The notes under the pieces were generated by a model. The model was not told where the DNA came from. It made no database searches and worked only from the letters and a program-made list of their open reading frames with translations. From Paracamarosporium sp. OC-R06-R3 (taxonomy: Eukaryota; Ascomycota; Dothideomycetes; Pleosporales; Didymosphaeriaceae), in the NCBI GenBank assembly GCA_019828545.1, contig JACVRA010000171.1:62001-126000 (forward strand): DNA of 64,000 nucleotides. Direction: 5' to 3'. The translations under genes were made by a program, and so were the position numbers. Below are positions 33,706 to 43,998 of the stretch, one piece after another (the stretch's first letter is position 1; each line of letters opens with the position of its first letter).

Positions 33706-34946
33706 ATGGAGATCGACACCCCGACCGCGGTGTCCACGCCAGACAACCCTCCCAGTATGTACGGCCAGATCCTCTCTATCGAAGAGTTTATGACCCCGTA
33801 CAAGTCCTCTACTCCCACCATCGGCCCGGAAGCTCAGCCCACCCCGCAGCCTCGCGCCATAGCTGCCCGTTCGTCCAGATACACGATCGAGCTGCACGAG
33901 AAATACCAAGCGCTCGGCATTCTGCAGCCACAATTCGTCTTCGATGGAAGCGGTGCCGAGGGGTGGAGCGCGCGGACCCACTTTCTAGGGAAAGACTTGA
34001 ATGTGGACGGACCGTGTGGGAGTAAACAGGAGGCGAAGGAGAGACTGAGTGAGGTGTGCTTGGGGGTTATTAATGAGATGGAGACGCAGGGGACGTTGGA
34101 GAGGATGCCCAAGGCTAAAAAGCAGAAGACGGAGAATATACCCCCGGACGTGGTCAAGAAAGAGAAGGAACCGCTGGTTAATTATATTGGACAGTTGCTT
34201 GGTATGAAATCCATGTGGCAAAGAGAAGGGCATTTGCTAACGTGACGACAGAGTTCCAACGTTCGGTAGACTCCCCCCAACCCACATATACTGACTTCCA
34301 GCTCGGCCAATCCTTCTCTTGCGAAGTCACCATCGACGGCCACTCTGCTCCCTTCGGCTCCCGCACAACCTACTTCACTTCTAAGAAAGCTGCCCGCCAG
34401 CACGCCGCCAGCTGCGCCGTCAAGCACTTTCAATCAGAAGGTCTTTGGCCTGAGAAGTATACCGAGCTGGGCGGCATCAGAAAGGTGAAGTCGCCTCCTG
34501 ACTCCATCGACACTGCCACGGGCGCAAGTTCCTACGCCCAACGTGCCACCGACCTTGCCGCTCAACTCTCCCTCACGATCCCAGAATGGCGCTACACTCC
34601 CTCTTCCATCTCGGCGCCAGGATTCCACACTGTGTCGTGCTACTTCAGGAATGGAAGTTTTCTCGACGGGCCGATCGGCGAGGTTCGACACGTGTTTGGG
34701 AAGAAGAAGGCAAAGGAGGAATGTGCGCGGCTGGTGCTGCAGTATCTTGAAGGGGTTAAGGCGAAGAGGATGGAGTATGCGCAGGAAATGCTGGCTGAGA
34801 TACAAGGCGACACTGAGGCGGTGGCTAGCAGGGCGGTTGGCAAGCCTGGTGGCAGGGAGAATAAAGATGGAGTGGATGGCTACGGCGCTCACTACGAGGA
34901 CAGTGAGGACGACGCTTTTGAGAGCGCGACAGAGCTCATGGACTAG
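33706..34946 (+). CDS. Protein with three double-stranded-RNA-binding-like modules
   Basis: Two exons, 33706-34201 and 34252-34946 (intron 50 nt with GCTAAC branch site), coding 396 residues. Three similar segments each have the dsRBD order: helix, then F..G beta strands, then a basic SKK..A..A helix. Module 1 starts YTIELHEKYQALGIL and ends GSKQEAKERLSEVCLG; module 2 starts LVNYIGQLLEFQRS and ends TSKKAARQHAASCAVKHF; module 3 starts SSYAQRATDLAAQL and ends GKKKAKEECARLVLQYL. Module 2 best matches a canonical dsRBD, and the intron falls within it. The C-terminus is acidic (EDSEDDAFES). There is no RNase III or helicase domain, so it is a binding-only protein; a role beside Dicer, in ribosome biogenesis or in RNA editing are all possible. 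An upstream in-frame ATG at 33523 would add 61 residues of low-complexity sequence. Confidence 0.75.
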
Positions 34947-35230
34947 GCGTCCTCTGCTCTTGCATCGCACAGGTATTCGTATTCGGGCCGTGACTTCTAG
35001 CGTTGATGTTATGATCTTGATATGAGCATATGGCGCAGTAGGAGCCTGGACATGGGTTTGCGTGTCTTGAGATTACACAGTTTGCAATTTGCCCTGGTAC
35101 TTTGGTGTTTGATAGCGTTGTGGATTTGGCATTGCTTGACATACAGAGATGGGCAGATGGATGGCGTCGGAGTAGGGCAGGACATGGTACAATATGATAG
35201 AGCGCAACACGGCACGACACTTACGACTTG

Positions 35231-35253
35231 ACGAATACACGAATACACGAATA
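35231..35253. repeat. ACGAATAC octamer tandem repeat
   Basis: Nearly three perfect copies of an 8-bp unit in a non-coding convergent region. Confidence 0.8.
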
Positions 35254-35881
35254 TACCCGTCACCCAATCCTCTCAGGATATACAAAAAATAGACTTAATG
35301 CATCTACTCATCTCTGCCACTCTCATGACATTACTCACCGTGTCGTAAGAGTGACTTTTCCTGGACGGAAACAACGAATTTGTATAGTATATTCCACCAT
35401 ATACTCTTCCTATCTGATATACGTAACTTGTTTTCCTACGTACCATGCTGCGCTGTACCCTTGACTTTGACATATAAGTCATAAATAGGGATAGTGACAT
35501 TCTGATACATCTATCCGTCCTGTGTGTACCGCTCTCTTGTATATACCTTCCCCTACCACAAAACCGTGCCATATTACATTATCTTACGCCAACAGCTCAC
35601 CATCTACACACTTGTGCAAATCAATATATAACTAAACAGCTATACATGTCACTAGAGACACTGCGCATATTGCGTACCCATCCGTGCACTCAACCATTCA
35701 ACCAACACCCGTCTAACCGTATATAAAACCAGCCGACTGAGCTTGAAAAGCCGTCCATCTTCTCTCCTACGTGGGTTCTTCTCTGTAAGCATATACATGC
35801 CCAATCCCTCTCCGTGACTCGACCTAACAACGCCCACCCATTCACCCACCCGCCCATCCTATATATCTCTCACAAAACAAG

Positions 35882-36117
35882 ACAGCACAGCACAGCACAG
35901 CACAGCACAGCACAGNNNNNNNNNNNNNNNNNNNNNNNNNNNNNNNNNNNNNNNNNNNNNNNNNNNNNNNNNNNNNNNNNNNNNNNNNNNNNNNNNNNNN
36001 NNNNNNNNNNNNNNNNNNCACAGCACAGCACAGCACAGCACAGCACAGCAAAGCACAGCAAAGCACAGCAAAGCACAGCAAAGCACAGCAAAGCACAGCA
36101 AAGCACAGCAAAGCACA
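35882..36117. repeat. CACAG pentanucleotide microsatellite interrupted by an assembly gap
   Basis: Perfect CACAG repeats run from 35882 to 35915. Then 103 N bases (35916-36018) are followed by more CACAG that turns into an alternating CAAAG/CACAG decamer up to about 36117. The gap lies wholly inside the array, so the true repeat length is unknown. Open frames through it (poly QHSTA or LLCCAV) are artefacts of the repeat. Confidence 0.95.
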
Positions 36118-36578
36118 TCACCAACGTCAAATCAGTAAAACGACAAAACCTGCATTTCCATTTTCCAGTCCCATTTCCATTTTGCAATCGAACACAGATA
36201 TCCCTACGCGCACACGCACACGCAACGCACGAGCGCTAGAAAAACAAGCCATATCCACGTAATGTACAGCCGCGGCCGTGAGCTCGAGCGAGGACAGCCC
36301 CGCAAGACAGGACAAGAAGAAGCCTAGGAGAAAATTGCATCTGGCGTCCCCCTATACCGCAGACAGATGCGCGAGCGCAAAGAAAACCAACAACACGTCC
36401 AGGCAGACCAGACTACTCCCTCCACACGGCGAAGCTAACCCTCTGATTCGCGTCCCTCGTGCGCAGCGGTGCTCTCAGGCCCAGCGGAAGCGGCACCAGC
36501 ACTGTACACGCGGGACTTAGCATCGCAGCTCAACTCGCGCATTGCGCACCTCTCGCAAGATAGGACAGACAACAGGCC

Positions 36579-38203
36579 CTAAGCCGCGCCCGCCTCGCTC
36601 TTACGCTTACTCCTATTGCTCTTCTTGGTGACCTTCTTCTCCTCCTTCTCCTTCTCCTTCTCCTCGCTGTCTGCCTCGGCCGCACGCGTCGCCCGACCGG
36701 TCTTCTTCTCTTTCTTCCTGCCCTCGTCGGGACTGGGCTCTTTTTCTTTTTCCTCCTTCTTTTCTTTCTTCTTCTTGTCTTTCTTTGCGGGCGTGGCTTC
36801 CACGGTGCCCAGGCTGGGCGGCGGGATGGTAGACTGCACGCGGGTGGCGGGTGGAGGGACGGGCGTGTGGCCTGTGGCCGAGGCGTGCGTGCCGTTGGGG
36901 GCGGACGCGGCGGCCGTCTTCTGGCGCTTGTTTGCGCGGGGCGTCTTGCCGTTGGCGGTGTAGGCCGGGGGAGGCGTGGGCGCCTTGGTGGGAGAGGGCT
37001 CGTCGTCCGAGGCGTCCTCGTCGTCGGATTCGACGTCCGAGTCGAGCGGTCCGGCTTCGCCTTCCGACGCGTCTTCCTCGACGGCCGGCTCCTCGGTCGA
37101 AGCGGCGCCTAGCTGCGCTTTGTAGGCCGCCATCTCCTTGTTGTATGTCTCCATTGACTCGCGGTACGAGGCCTTCCATTTCTGGGACATGTCAGTCGAG
37201 TTCGGGTGGGTTGTGTTACCCCAGACGGCTTATGTAAAGGTTGTATGCGCGTGAAGGGATGCTCGCACGTGCATCATTTTTTTTGTGTACAACCTATGCG
37301 TAGGGCATCCGGAACAGATGACAGGAACGACTTACCTCCTTGTCTTCTAGAGTCATCTCGTTCCAGCGCTTGTTGACCTCAATGTTAATAGCATTGGGTT
37401 CCAACTTTGAGCCAGGAGGGAGCTCGTTCTCCAGATCCTTCCTAATGATGGGTCTCGCGCTCTGCGCAAACAGGAACGCGGCGGTAAGAGGGCGCTTGGG
37501 CGCATTGGGGTCCTTGACCTTCTTCTCGCGCTTGCGCTTCTTCGACTTGCTGGTCTCGGCCTCGGCCTCGTCGGCAGCAGGAGCGCTGAGCGACTTGGTG
37601 AGGTTCGCGACGCTCTTGGTGGCAAAGTCGGCCTCGTCGACCATGTTCTGGGCGCTCTCCGAGAGCTGGAGGCCTTCAACGGCGCCGTCTTCGCCCGAGA
37701 GGACGGAGGCGGTGTGCTTGATGTAGGCGTGCATCAACTCGTTGAGGTTGTTGGAGACATTGTGGAGTCCTTTCTGGACGCTTGCGAGGGCCATGAGGAC
37801 CTGCCTGGACGTAAGCAACTGGGCGCCATGTTGGGGGCTCTGGTTCCGGGACGCGACACGACGCGCCGATGGCTTGGGGCTGGTCTGCGCTGGCGGACGA
37901 GGCAACAAGGGCTTCAATGGCGCCATGGTGCTGTCGCGTCGACGTCGCGACCACGGCGATGGAGGTGCGCGGCGCCGGCGCGCGTCGCGACGATGGGAAA
38001 TGGTCGCACAGTGTGTTGCGACAGGCGGGCGCAAGCCTGGTCGTGCAGCATCGTCGCATCGCGAACGAAGCCGAGCCAGCGCGTCCTGTCGCATGCACAA
38101 CAACAGCAAAACGAAAAGGCGCACTTACCGAATCGCGCGTGTCTCTGAACTGCTCCTTGGAGAGGTTGAACTCGATCTCCTCGTCGTTCTTCTTGCGGGC
38201 CAT
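36579..38203 (-). CDS. HMG-box chromatin protein, HMO1-like
   Basis: Three exons on the minus strand: 38203-38129, 37800-37336 and 37181-36579, coding 380 residues. Introns are 328 and 154 nt, long for this window. The N-terminal ~100 residues are helical (VLMALASVQKGLHNVSNNLN, then HAYIKHTASVL), resembling the N-terminal region of yeast Hmo1. One HMG box follows from about residue 122 (KDPNAPKRPLTAAFLF) to about 200, with the second intron interrupting it so that LEDKE joins KWKASYRESMETYNK. The C-terminal half is acidic (SDVESDDEDASDDE), then lysine/glutamate-rich (KKDKKKKEKKEEKEKE), ending KRKSEAGAA. Hmo1 coats rDNA and ribosomal protein promoters in yeast; the same role here is inference from domain order. 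The 5' flank is very GC-rich. Confidence 0.82.
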
Positions 38204-39093
38204 GGCTGCAGCTGGAGTCGCACGCGACGGGCTTGTTGCGGAGGGTGAGCTGGCGCGCAGCGAGATGGACGGCAGGTGTTTGGGGAGGGAAGGCCGGTGG
38301 TTGGGGGGTGGGCTCGCTAAATGGGCGCCCAGCTGGCTGCTGACCCAGCCCGTCCTGCCTCACCAAATGGCGCGTCGCCGGCCAACAGACGGCCCTGGGG
38401 AGCCCAAGCCCGGCCTCACCCCCGCCGGCGACCTGCTGCGTGCCACCTCGGGCTGTTTGGTACACGCAATGGCCTGGAGTAACCAAGCATCTATTCCAAC
38501 GCTGCAAAGGGCGTCCAGGGCTCGCCTGCACCAGGATACTGCGCGCACCTCGCGCATTGCGTGACGCTGCTTTGGGCGGGCCAGTAGCGGCACCGCCTGC
38601 TGTTGGCTGCCGGCCGCGCTGTAGTCGCCCACCAAGCGCCCTGTCTCTGGGGGCTTCCGGCGCCCTTCACCTGAGGACCTGCCTGCGCCGGGCTGCCTGC
38701 GCGTCACACCGCCCGGAGAACAGCGCGACGCTGCGGCGGGTTGCCCTTTGCTTGCCCTGCCATCGGCACGCAGCGCCTGTCTCCCTCGCCAGCGTGTCCG
38801 CCCGCCTGCCTCGCTACAGGCTGCTGCTGGCGCCCCTCTCGCTACCCTGAAGGCACTGCCGGCCAGAACAGCCGCGTCTCTGCCTGCCTGCTGCACGTCC
38901 TGGGTAACCCACTGTATCAAGCACCGTGCACACCTGTTTTGGCTAGCTGTCTGGAGTCTTTGCCTGCTTTCAACGCCCGGCCCACGAAAGACCGCAATAC
39001 TGAATTCCATACACAAAACATGCATTTGTTGCCTCGTCGCTACGTTACACAATCCTCCCAATCGCAACTCTCGCATCGCATCCCACTTCCACA
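38204..39093. other. GC-rich region between the HMO1-like gene and urease
   Basis: Promoter and leader of the HMO1-like gene plus the 3' side of urease, both minus-strand genes. The first ~700 bp are strongly GC-rich and give long spurious frames in several phases. No gene was recognised. Confidence 0.5.
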
Positions 39094-41915
39094 TCAATAC
39101 ACGAAATATCCCTGCGTCAGCGGCAGGCTCTCTGCGGGTGCCGCTTCGCACACCATGCCATCGGCCTCCACCGTATATCTTTCAGGGTCCACCTTCATCT
39201 TCGGCCTCGTATCGTTAAACTTCATGTCCTTCTTCCCAATGTTCCTGCAGTTCCTGACAGCCTCGACGCGCTTCCGCAGCCCATACGAGTCCACAACGCC
39301 CGATGAGATCGAGGCTTGCGACACAAACGTGATGCTGCTGGCCGGCACGAGGGGCGCGAACATAGGGCGCATGAAGATAGGCTCCACAGTCGGGATGGAG
39401 GCGTTTGGATCGCCCTGTGAAGGTCAGATTGTGAGGCTTGAGGGACCACGACAAAAACACTTACCATCTGCGCATACGAGCAGAATCCACTCTTGACCAC
39501 CAGCTTGGGCTTCGCGCCAAAATTCTCCGGATTCCAAAGCACCAAATCCGCCACCTTACCCACCTCAATGCTTCCGATCAAATGTCCCATTCCCTGCGCA
39601 ATCGCAGGATTGATCGTGTACTTGCTGATGTACCTTTTCACTCTGAAGTTGTCTGCGTCGGTTCCCTCGTCTTCTTTCAGCGTACCGCGCTGTACTTTGT
39701 TCTTGTGGGCAGTGTTCCAAGTCCGCAGAATGACTTCACCGCAACGGCCCATGGCTTGCGAGTCCGAGGACATCATGGAAATGGCACCGAGGTCGTGGAG
39801 GACGTCTTCTGCGGCGATGGTCTCGGCGCGGATGCGCGATTCGGCAAAGGCGACATCTTCAGGGATGTTGCGGGACAGGTGATGGCACACCATCAGCATG
39901 TCGAGATGTTCATCAAGTGTGTTCTTCGTGTATGGTCTGGTGGGGTTTGTAGATGACGGGAGGACATTGTCGTGCTCAACGACGCTGATGATGTCAGGTG
40001 CGTGTCCTCCTCCTGCACCTTCGGTGTGGTACGTATGGATGGTCCGGTTCTTGAAGGCCTGGATGGTTTGTTCTACAAAGCCTGATTCGTTCAAAGTGTC
40101 CGTGTGGATGAGAGTTTGGATATCGTACTCGTCGCAGACAGTGAGACAGGCGTCGATTGCTGCTGGGGTGCTACCCCAATCTTCGTGCAGTTTTAGGCCG
40201 CAAACACCAGCTTCGGCTTGCTGTTGTAGAGGGCGCAGTTCGGCATCATTTCCTTTGCCTGTGATGCCGTAGTTGAGTGGTAGCTCGTCGATGGCTTGAA
40301 GCATCTGCTTGATGTGCGTCTTTCCAGGCGTACAAGTGGTCGCATTTGTGCCGGTACTTCGCGGGTCAGCAAAAGATTAAACGCTCGCAGCAAATCGACA
40401 TACCTGGGCCCTGTTCCGCCGCCAAGCATGGTGGTGATGCCGGAAGCGATAGCTTCGTAGGCCTGTTGAGGACAGATGAAATGGATATGAGTATCGAAAC
40501 CACCTGCAGTAACAATGCTGTGCTCGCCTGCAATCACATCCGTGCAGTTTCCGATGACAAGGTTGGGGTCTACGCCTTCCATTACATCTGGGTTGCCAGC
40601 TTTGCCTATACCCGTGATCACGCCGTCTTTTAGTCCAATATCGGCCTTGTAGATGCCAGTCCAGTCAATGATCAAAGCGTTTGTAATCACAGTATCCAAG
40701 CATTCGTTGTCAGACCTACCACCTGCTTGACCCATACCTTCTCTCAACGTTTTACCGCCTCCAAAAGAGCACTCATCACCGTATCTCGTCATATCTTTTT
40801 CAACCTTGACCCACAGGTCTGTAGCTCCAAGACGTACCAGATCACCCGTTGTGGGTCCGAACATGCTAATGTAGGCCTGTCGCTCCATGGTGCAGATATC
40901 GATATGCGTCGCATCCCCCGCTGGCTCCGGCTCGTGCAGGAAACCTCCAGCCTTGATATTTTCTATGATATTCTTGGACATATCCCCAATGTAGCCTGAA
41001 GCAATCCGGCTTCCACCCTTGATAACCTGATTTCCTGCAATCTGTACCAAAGTGACTGTCTTCGTGTCGCCAGGTTCGAAACGAACAGAGGTTCCGGCTG
41101 GGATGTCCAGGCGGTAGCCGTGCGCTCGTACGCGGTCGAATTGAAGTTGCGGGTTTGTTTCAATAAAATGGTAGTGTGACCCGACCTATACCATGTCAAT
41201 TTTAGAGTCATGTTTCTATCATAGAGAACGTACCTGAATAGGCCTGTCTCCAGTGCTCTTGACGCGGAGGCGGATCCTCTTACGTCCCTCGTTCAGCTTG
41301 ATTGTACCGGCCTCTCCCTTGACGGCTACAATTGCGCCAGGTTGCTTCGTGCTTTCATACACGCTCGCTTCGGGTAGCGGGAACATGTCGTTGGAGGGAA
41401 TGGGGAGGAAGGAGCCGTACAGGGCTTTCTCGAGATCGCCATCGTCGGAGCTGATGGGGTGGTGGACTGTGACGAGGTAGGTGCCGGTCGGAAAGGTGCC
41501 CTCGACCATGAGCTCGGCGAGGGACGAGACTACGGAGGGCAGAACATGGCGGCGACCGAGCATGGTCTTGCCAATGGACATGAGGTCGGCGACGGTGTGG
41601 TTCCCATCGCGAATGAGCTGGGTAGGTTCAGCATGGTGAAGGCGAGACGCGCAGTGGGCATACTTCTTGGAGATTGTTCGCAATCAGGGCCTGGACAGTG
41701 TCAGTAGCAAGCCCGTGCTAGCAGGGCATCACTCACAGTTGCTTCGGCGTGGTTGAGCTTGACGCCGCGAGCCAAGCGTCGCTGGGCAAGCAATCCCAGC
41801 TGCGAGATGACGAGCTTGTCGAGCTGTCCGAAAGGCGTTAGCACCGAGGGGCATCACATCGGGTCACGAACAACAGGGCCAAGCCGCCACGCACCTCCTT
41901 CGGACACAGCTGCAT
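39094..41915 (-). CDS. ureB: Urease, single-chain nickel enzyme
   Basis: Seven exons on the minus strand: 41915-41895, 41823-41737, 41690-41664, 41617-41234, 41185-40404, 40356-39465 and 39414-39094, coding 837 residues (jack bean 840). It hydrolyses urea to ammonia and carbon dioxide (EC 3.5.1.5) in the cytosol. Fused gamma ([20 protein letters not shown]), beta ([18 protein letters not shown]) and alpha regions are in order. Nickel and catalytic motifs: [14 protein letters not shown], the carbamylated lysine (about 489) in [21 protein letters not shown], and the flap [20 protein letters not shown]. The C-terminus [10 protein letters not shown] matches the family. The first three exons are 21, 87 and 27 nt, so automatic callers may lose the N-terminus. 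Accessory proteins for nickel insertion are not in this window. Two GATAA motifs lie upstream. Confidence 0.97.
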
Positions 41916-42492
41916 CCTGCGCGCCTTGTGTCGCTCAGCGTGATGAGGACAAAAGAGAGGTTGGACCCTCGACCGGGCGGCGCTGCTCTCCGTGGCTTCA
42001 TTGCCCGCGCTTCGCCTTTTCTGCCATCGTGGGGAAGCGGGGCACCGATAACGAGATAAGGCAGCTAAAACCATCACTCATCCTGCAGCCACCGGGCGCT
42101 GCTGCACGCCTCAGCTAGGCCCCTGACACCTGACCACACGGCGCCGCCACCGAGAACGTCTGCTGCAGCCTTCGGAGACTGCTTCGTCCAATGCTGCTTA
42201 GCACACGTCTCTCCGACAACGCCTCGCTTTCCAACAACAGATGCATATATCTTGTGACTGCCCCGTACTTGTGCTGCGATTCTGACCCTCGCCGTTTCCT
42301 GTTTCATGTCCCAGAGCCTCAACCACTGCTACACATACATCATCGCCTGCCGCAACAGCACCACGACCTTTCTGTCATGCACATCTCAACTCTGCTGGTC
42401 GACTACTTTGGCATATCGTCTGGCCTGGGACCTAAACTCCATCGTGCATCGCCTTTGGACAGCCGACATACATTCATCCCCCACAAAACCCA
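41916..42492. promoter_or_regulatory. Divergent promoter of urease and the 42493 gene, with paired GATA sites
   Basis: 577 bp separate the two divergent start codons. GATAA (42047-42051) and GATAAG (42055-42060) lie 8 bp apart in the same orientation, about 130-145 bp upstream of the urease ATG. AreA/NIT2 GATA factors bind such pairs in nitrogen-regulated fungal promoters (established), so nitrogen metabolite control of urease is a reasonable inference. Confidence 0.55.
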
Positions 42493-43998
42493 ATGAGTTC
42501 ATGGCTTCAGCGTCTGCGTGGAGACCATGTCGAGCCCAGCGAAGACCACGGTGACCGGCCGAGCCAGCCTGAGCGGAGTAGAGCGAAGCCGCGGCAGCGA
42601 CCTGTAGAAGCCAAACCAAAGGATCCCAACGCGCCCCTCAAACGGTTGCAGCTACACCAAAGATGTCTGTATGAACGCACCATGCCTGGCAATGCCTTCG
42701 TTTCCGCTCACGTGAACCGTCTCCAACACGGCTACTATCAAAGCACAGCCTTGCACGAGGGGCCGCTGAACAATGTGTACTTCGTCTCGGTGCATTTCGT
42801 CTTCCATCCTCAGGACCATCATTACCATCGCTTCCGGGCCGCAACCATTAAAGTTTCCGTACACGGCGAATTCAATAGTTCGACCGATTTTGAGATGGAG
42901 AAAGGATGGTACAAGCCTCCGCGCTCGCATCCACGCATATTGAAGCATGCACCTGAGCTCATCTACGGGGCCGTGTCCCCTGAAAATCTTCAGTGGAACT
43001 TCAACCTCTCGAGTTCACTCGGTGTCTCACAAGCACCCCTGAGTGCTTCTTTGAACCCCAGTGGTGGCGTCAAAAAGACATATCGCGTGTACGACATGAT
43101 GAGCATCCAGGGATCGTTGAGGGTTCTCAAAAGCCCATTGGGTTCCGACTTTGATGTAGACGACGCAATGGCCGTCTGGACGCTAGAAGAGAACCTGACC
43201 CAACGGTCTGGATTGCCTCGAGAGTTCGACTTTGTCATGTTGGTGCACAAGCCCGATGATGTCAAAAATGTCTATCTGAGCGTTGACCTCGACGCAACCG
43301 TCAGCTCCTGGCACGGGGTTTACCCAGAGTGGTACACCAATCTGTCCAGATATTTGCCCAACGTGGATTACACGCTTGACCTAGACACTGAGATTGGCCA
43401 GAAGTTCCTGCCCGAAAAAGCCGGACGCGGCTTTAACTTTGCGGATTTGCCTCATGCTCTCGACCAATATGTGTGCATGCCTGGATCTATGTATCCTACC
43501 CCTGATCCGAGGGCAGACGAGCCGCAATCTGGGGATCAGAGCTGGAGGAGGTACCGCGAATACGAGCCCAGAGGCTCTACCGGCAACTATCGTGTTTCCG
43601 CAGCCGCGCCCACTGCTTCCCCCGAGCCGATGTCCCCTGAAAAGCAAATCACTGCCTGGGGGCAGCAACCCCCGCATGCCGTTGCCCCTGCACCTGCTCC
43701 GCAACGTCAGTTCATCTTGCCCGAGACTCTCAATGTCAGAGTAACACTGGAGCACAACGCTCCTCGCTCCCCCGATACGTACCGCTACTCTGGATCGCCA
43801 ACCAGCCACCAAGACCCCACGAGGCAGCATTCAATCCGGAGAAGAAGATCGCGATCCGAGCTCAAGGAGTACGGGGTGCAGCAAGCGCTCCATGCGCTGG
43901 CACGCGGTACGTTGAATGAGAGCGAGGATACACCAAAGCGAGGGGCAAAGACGGTGAAGGCAAGGTCTACGGAGACTGCAGTCAATGGACGGGCGTAA
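42493..43998 (+). CDS. Conserved ascomycete protein of unknown function
   Basis: Single exon, 501 residues. The first ~55 residues are basic and Pro-rich (KPRQRPVEAKPKDPNAPLKR). Residues ~60-330 look folded: alternating hydrophobic beta-type patterns such as NVYFVSVHFVFHPQDHHYHR, ATIKVSVHGEF and FDFVMLVHKPDDVKNVYLSV, with several conserved-looking Trp and Tyr. The last ~170 residues are Pro/Ser/Arg-rich and probably disordered. I do not recognise a named domain; there is no signal peptide or membrane segment. A soluble beta-rich domain with an unstructured tail is the safest description. It shares a promoter region with urease, which is weak evidence for co-regulation. Confidence 0.75.
   Translation: MSSWLQRLRGDHVEPSEDHGDRPSQPERSRAKPRQRPVEAKPKDPNAPLKRLQLHQRCLYERTMPGNAFVSAHVNRLQHGYYQSTALHEGPLNNVYFVSVHFVFHPQDHHYHRFRAATIKVSVHGEFNSSTDFEMEKGWYKPPRSHPRILKHAPELIYGAVSPENLQWNFNLSSSLGVSQAPLSASLNPSGGVKKTYRVYDMMSIQGSLRVLKSPLGSDFDVDDAMAVWTLEENLTQRSGLPREFDFVMLVHKPDDVKNVYLSVDLDATVSSWHGVYPEWYTNLSRYLPNVDYTLDLDTEIGQKFLPEKAGRGFNFADLPHALDQYVCMPGSMYPTPDPRADEPQSGDQSWRRYREYEPRGSTGNYRVSAAAPTASPEPMSPEKQITAWGQQPPHAVAPAPAPQRQFILPETLNVRVTLEHNAPRSPDTYRYSGSPTSHQDPTRQHSIRRRRSRSELKEYGVQQALHALARGTLNESEDTPKRGAKTVKARSTETAVNGRA

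Larger units (their letters stand above)
34947..36578. other. Intergenic region with tandem repeats and an assembly gap
   Basis: The 3' sides of the dsRBD gene (+) and of the HMO1-like gene (-) converge here. Contents: three tandem copies of an ACGAATAC octamer (35231-35253), TA-rich sequence, the CACAG microsatellite with 103 unknown bases, and a C/A-rich stretch. No gene was recognised. Confidence 0.55.

Noticed and set aside
35814..36239. Open frame reading through the N gap with QHSTA repeats
   Set aside because: Product of the CACAG microsatellite and unknown bases, not a gene.
36613..37179. 188-codon frame overlapping the charged tail of the HMO1-like protein
   Set aside because: Shifted reading of the Lys/Glu-rich exon; the HMG-box frame is clearly the real one.
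37182..37335. ATGATG and CTGA motifs in the second intron of the HMO1-like gene
   Set aside because: The C box is imperfect, the D box abuts the 3' splice site and no terminal stem forms, so a snoRNA is not supported.
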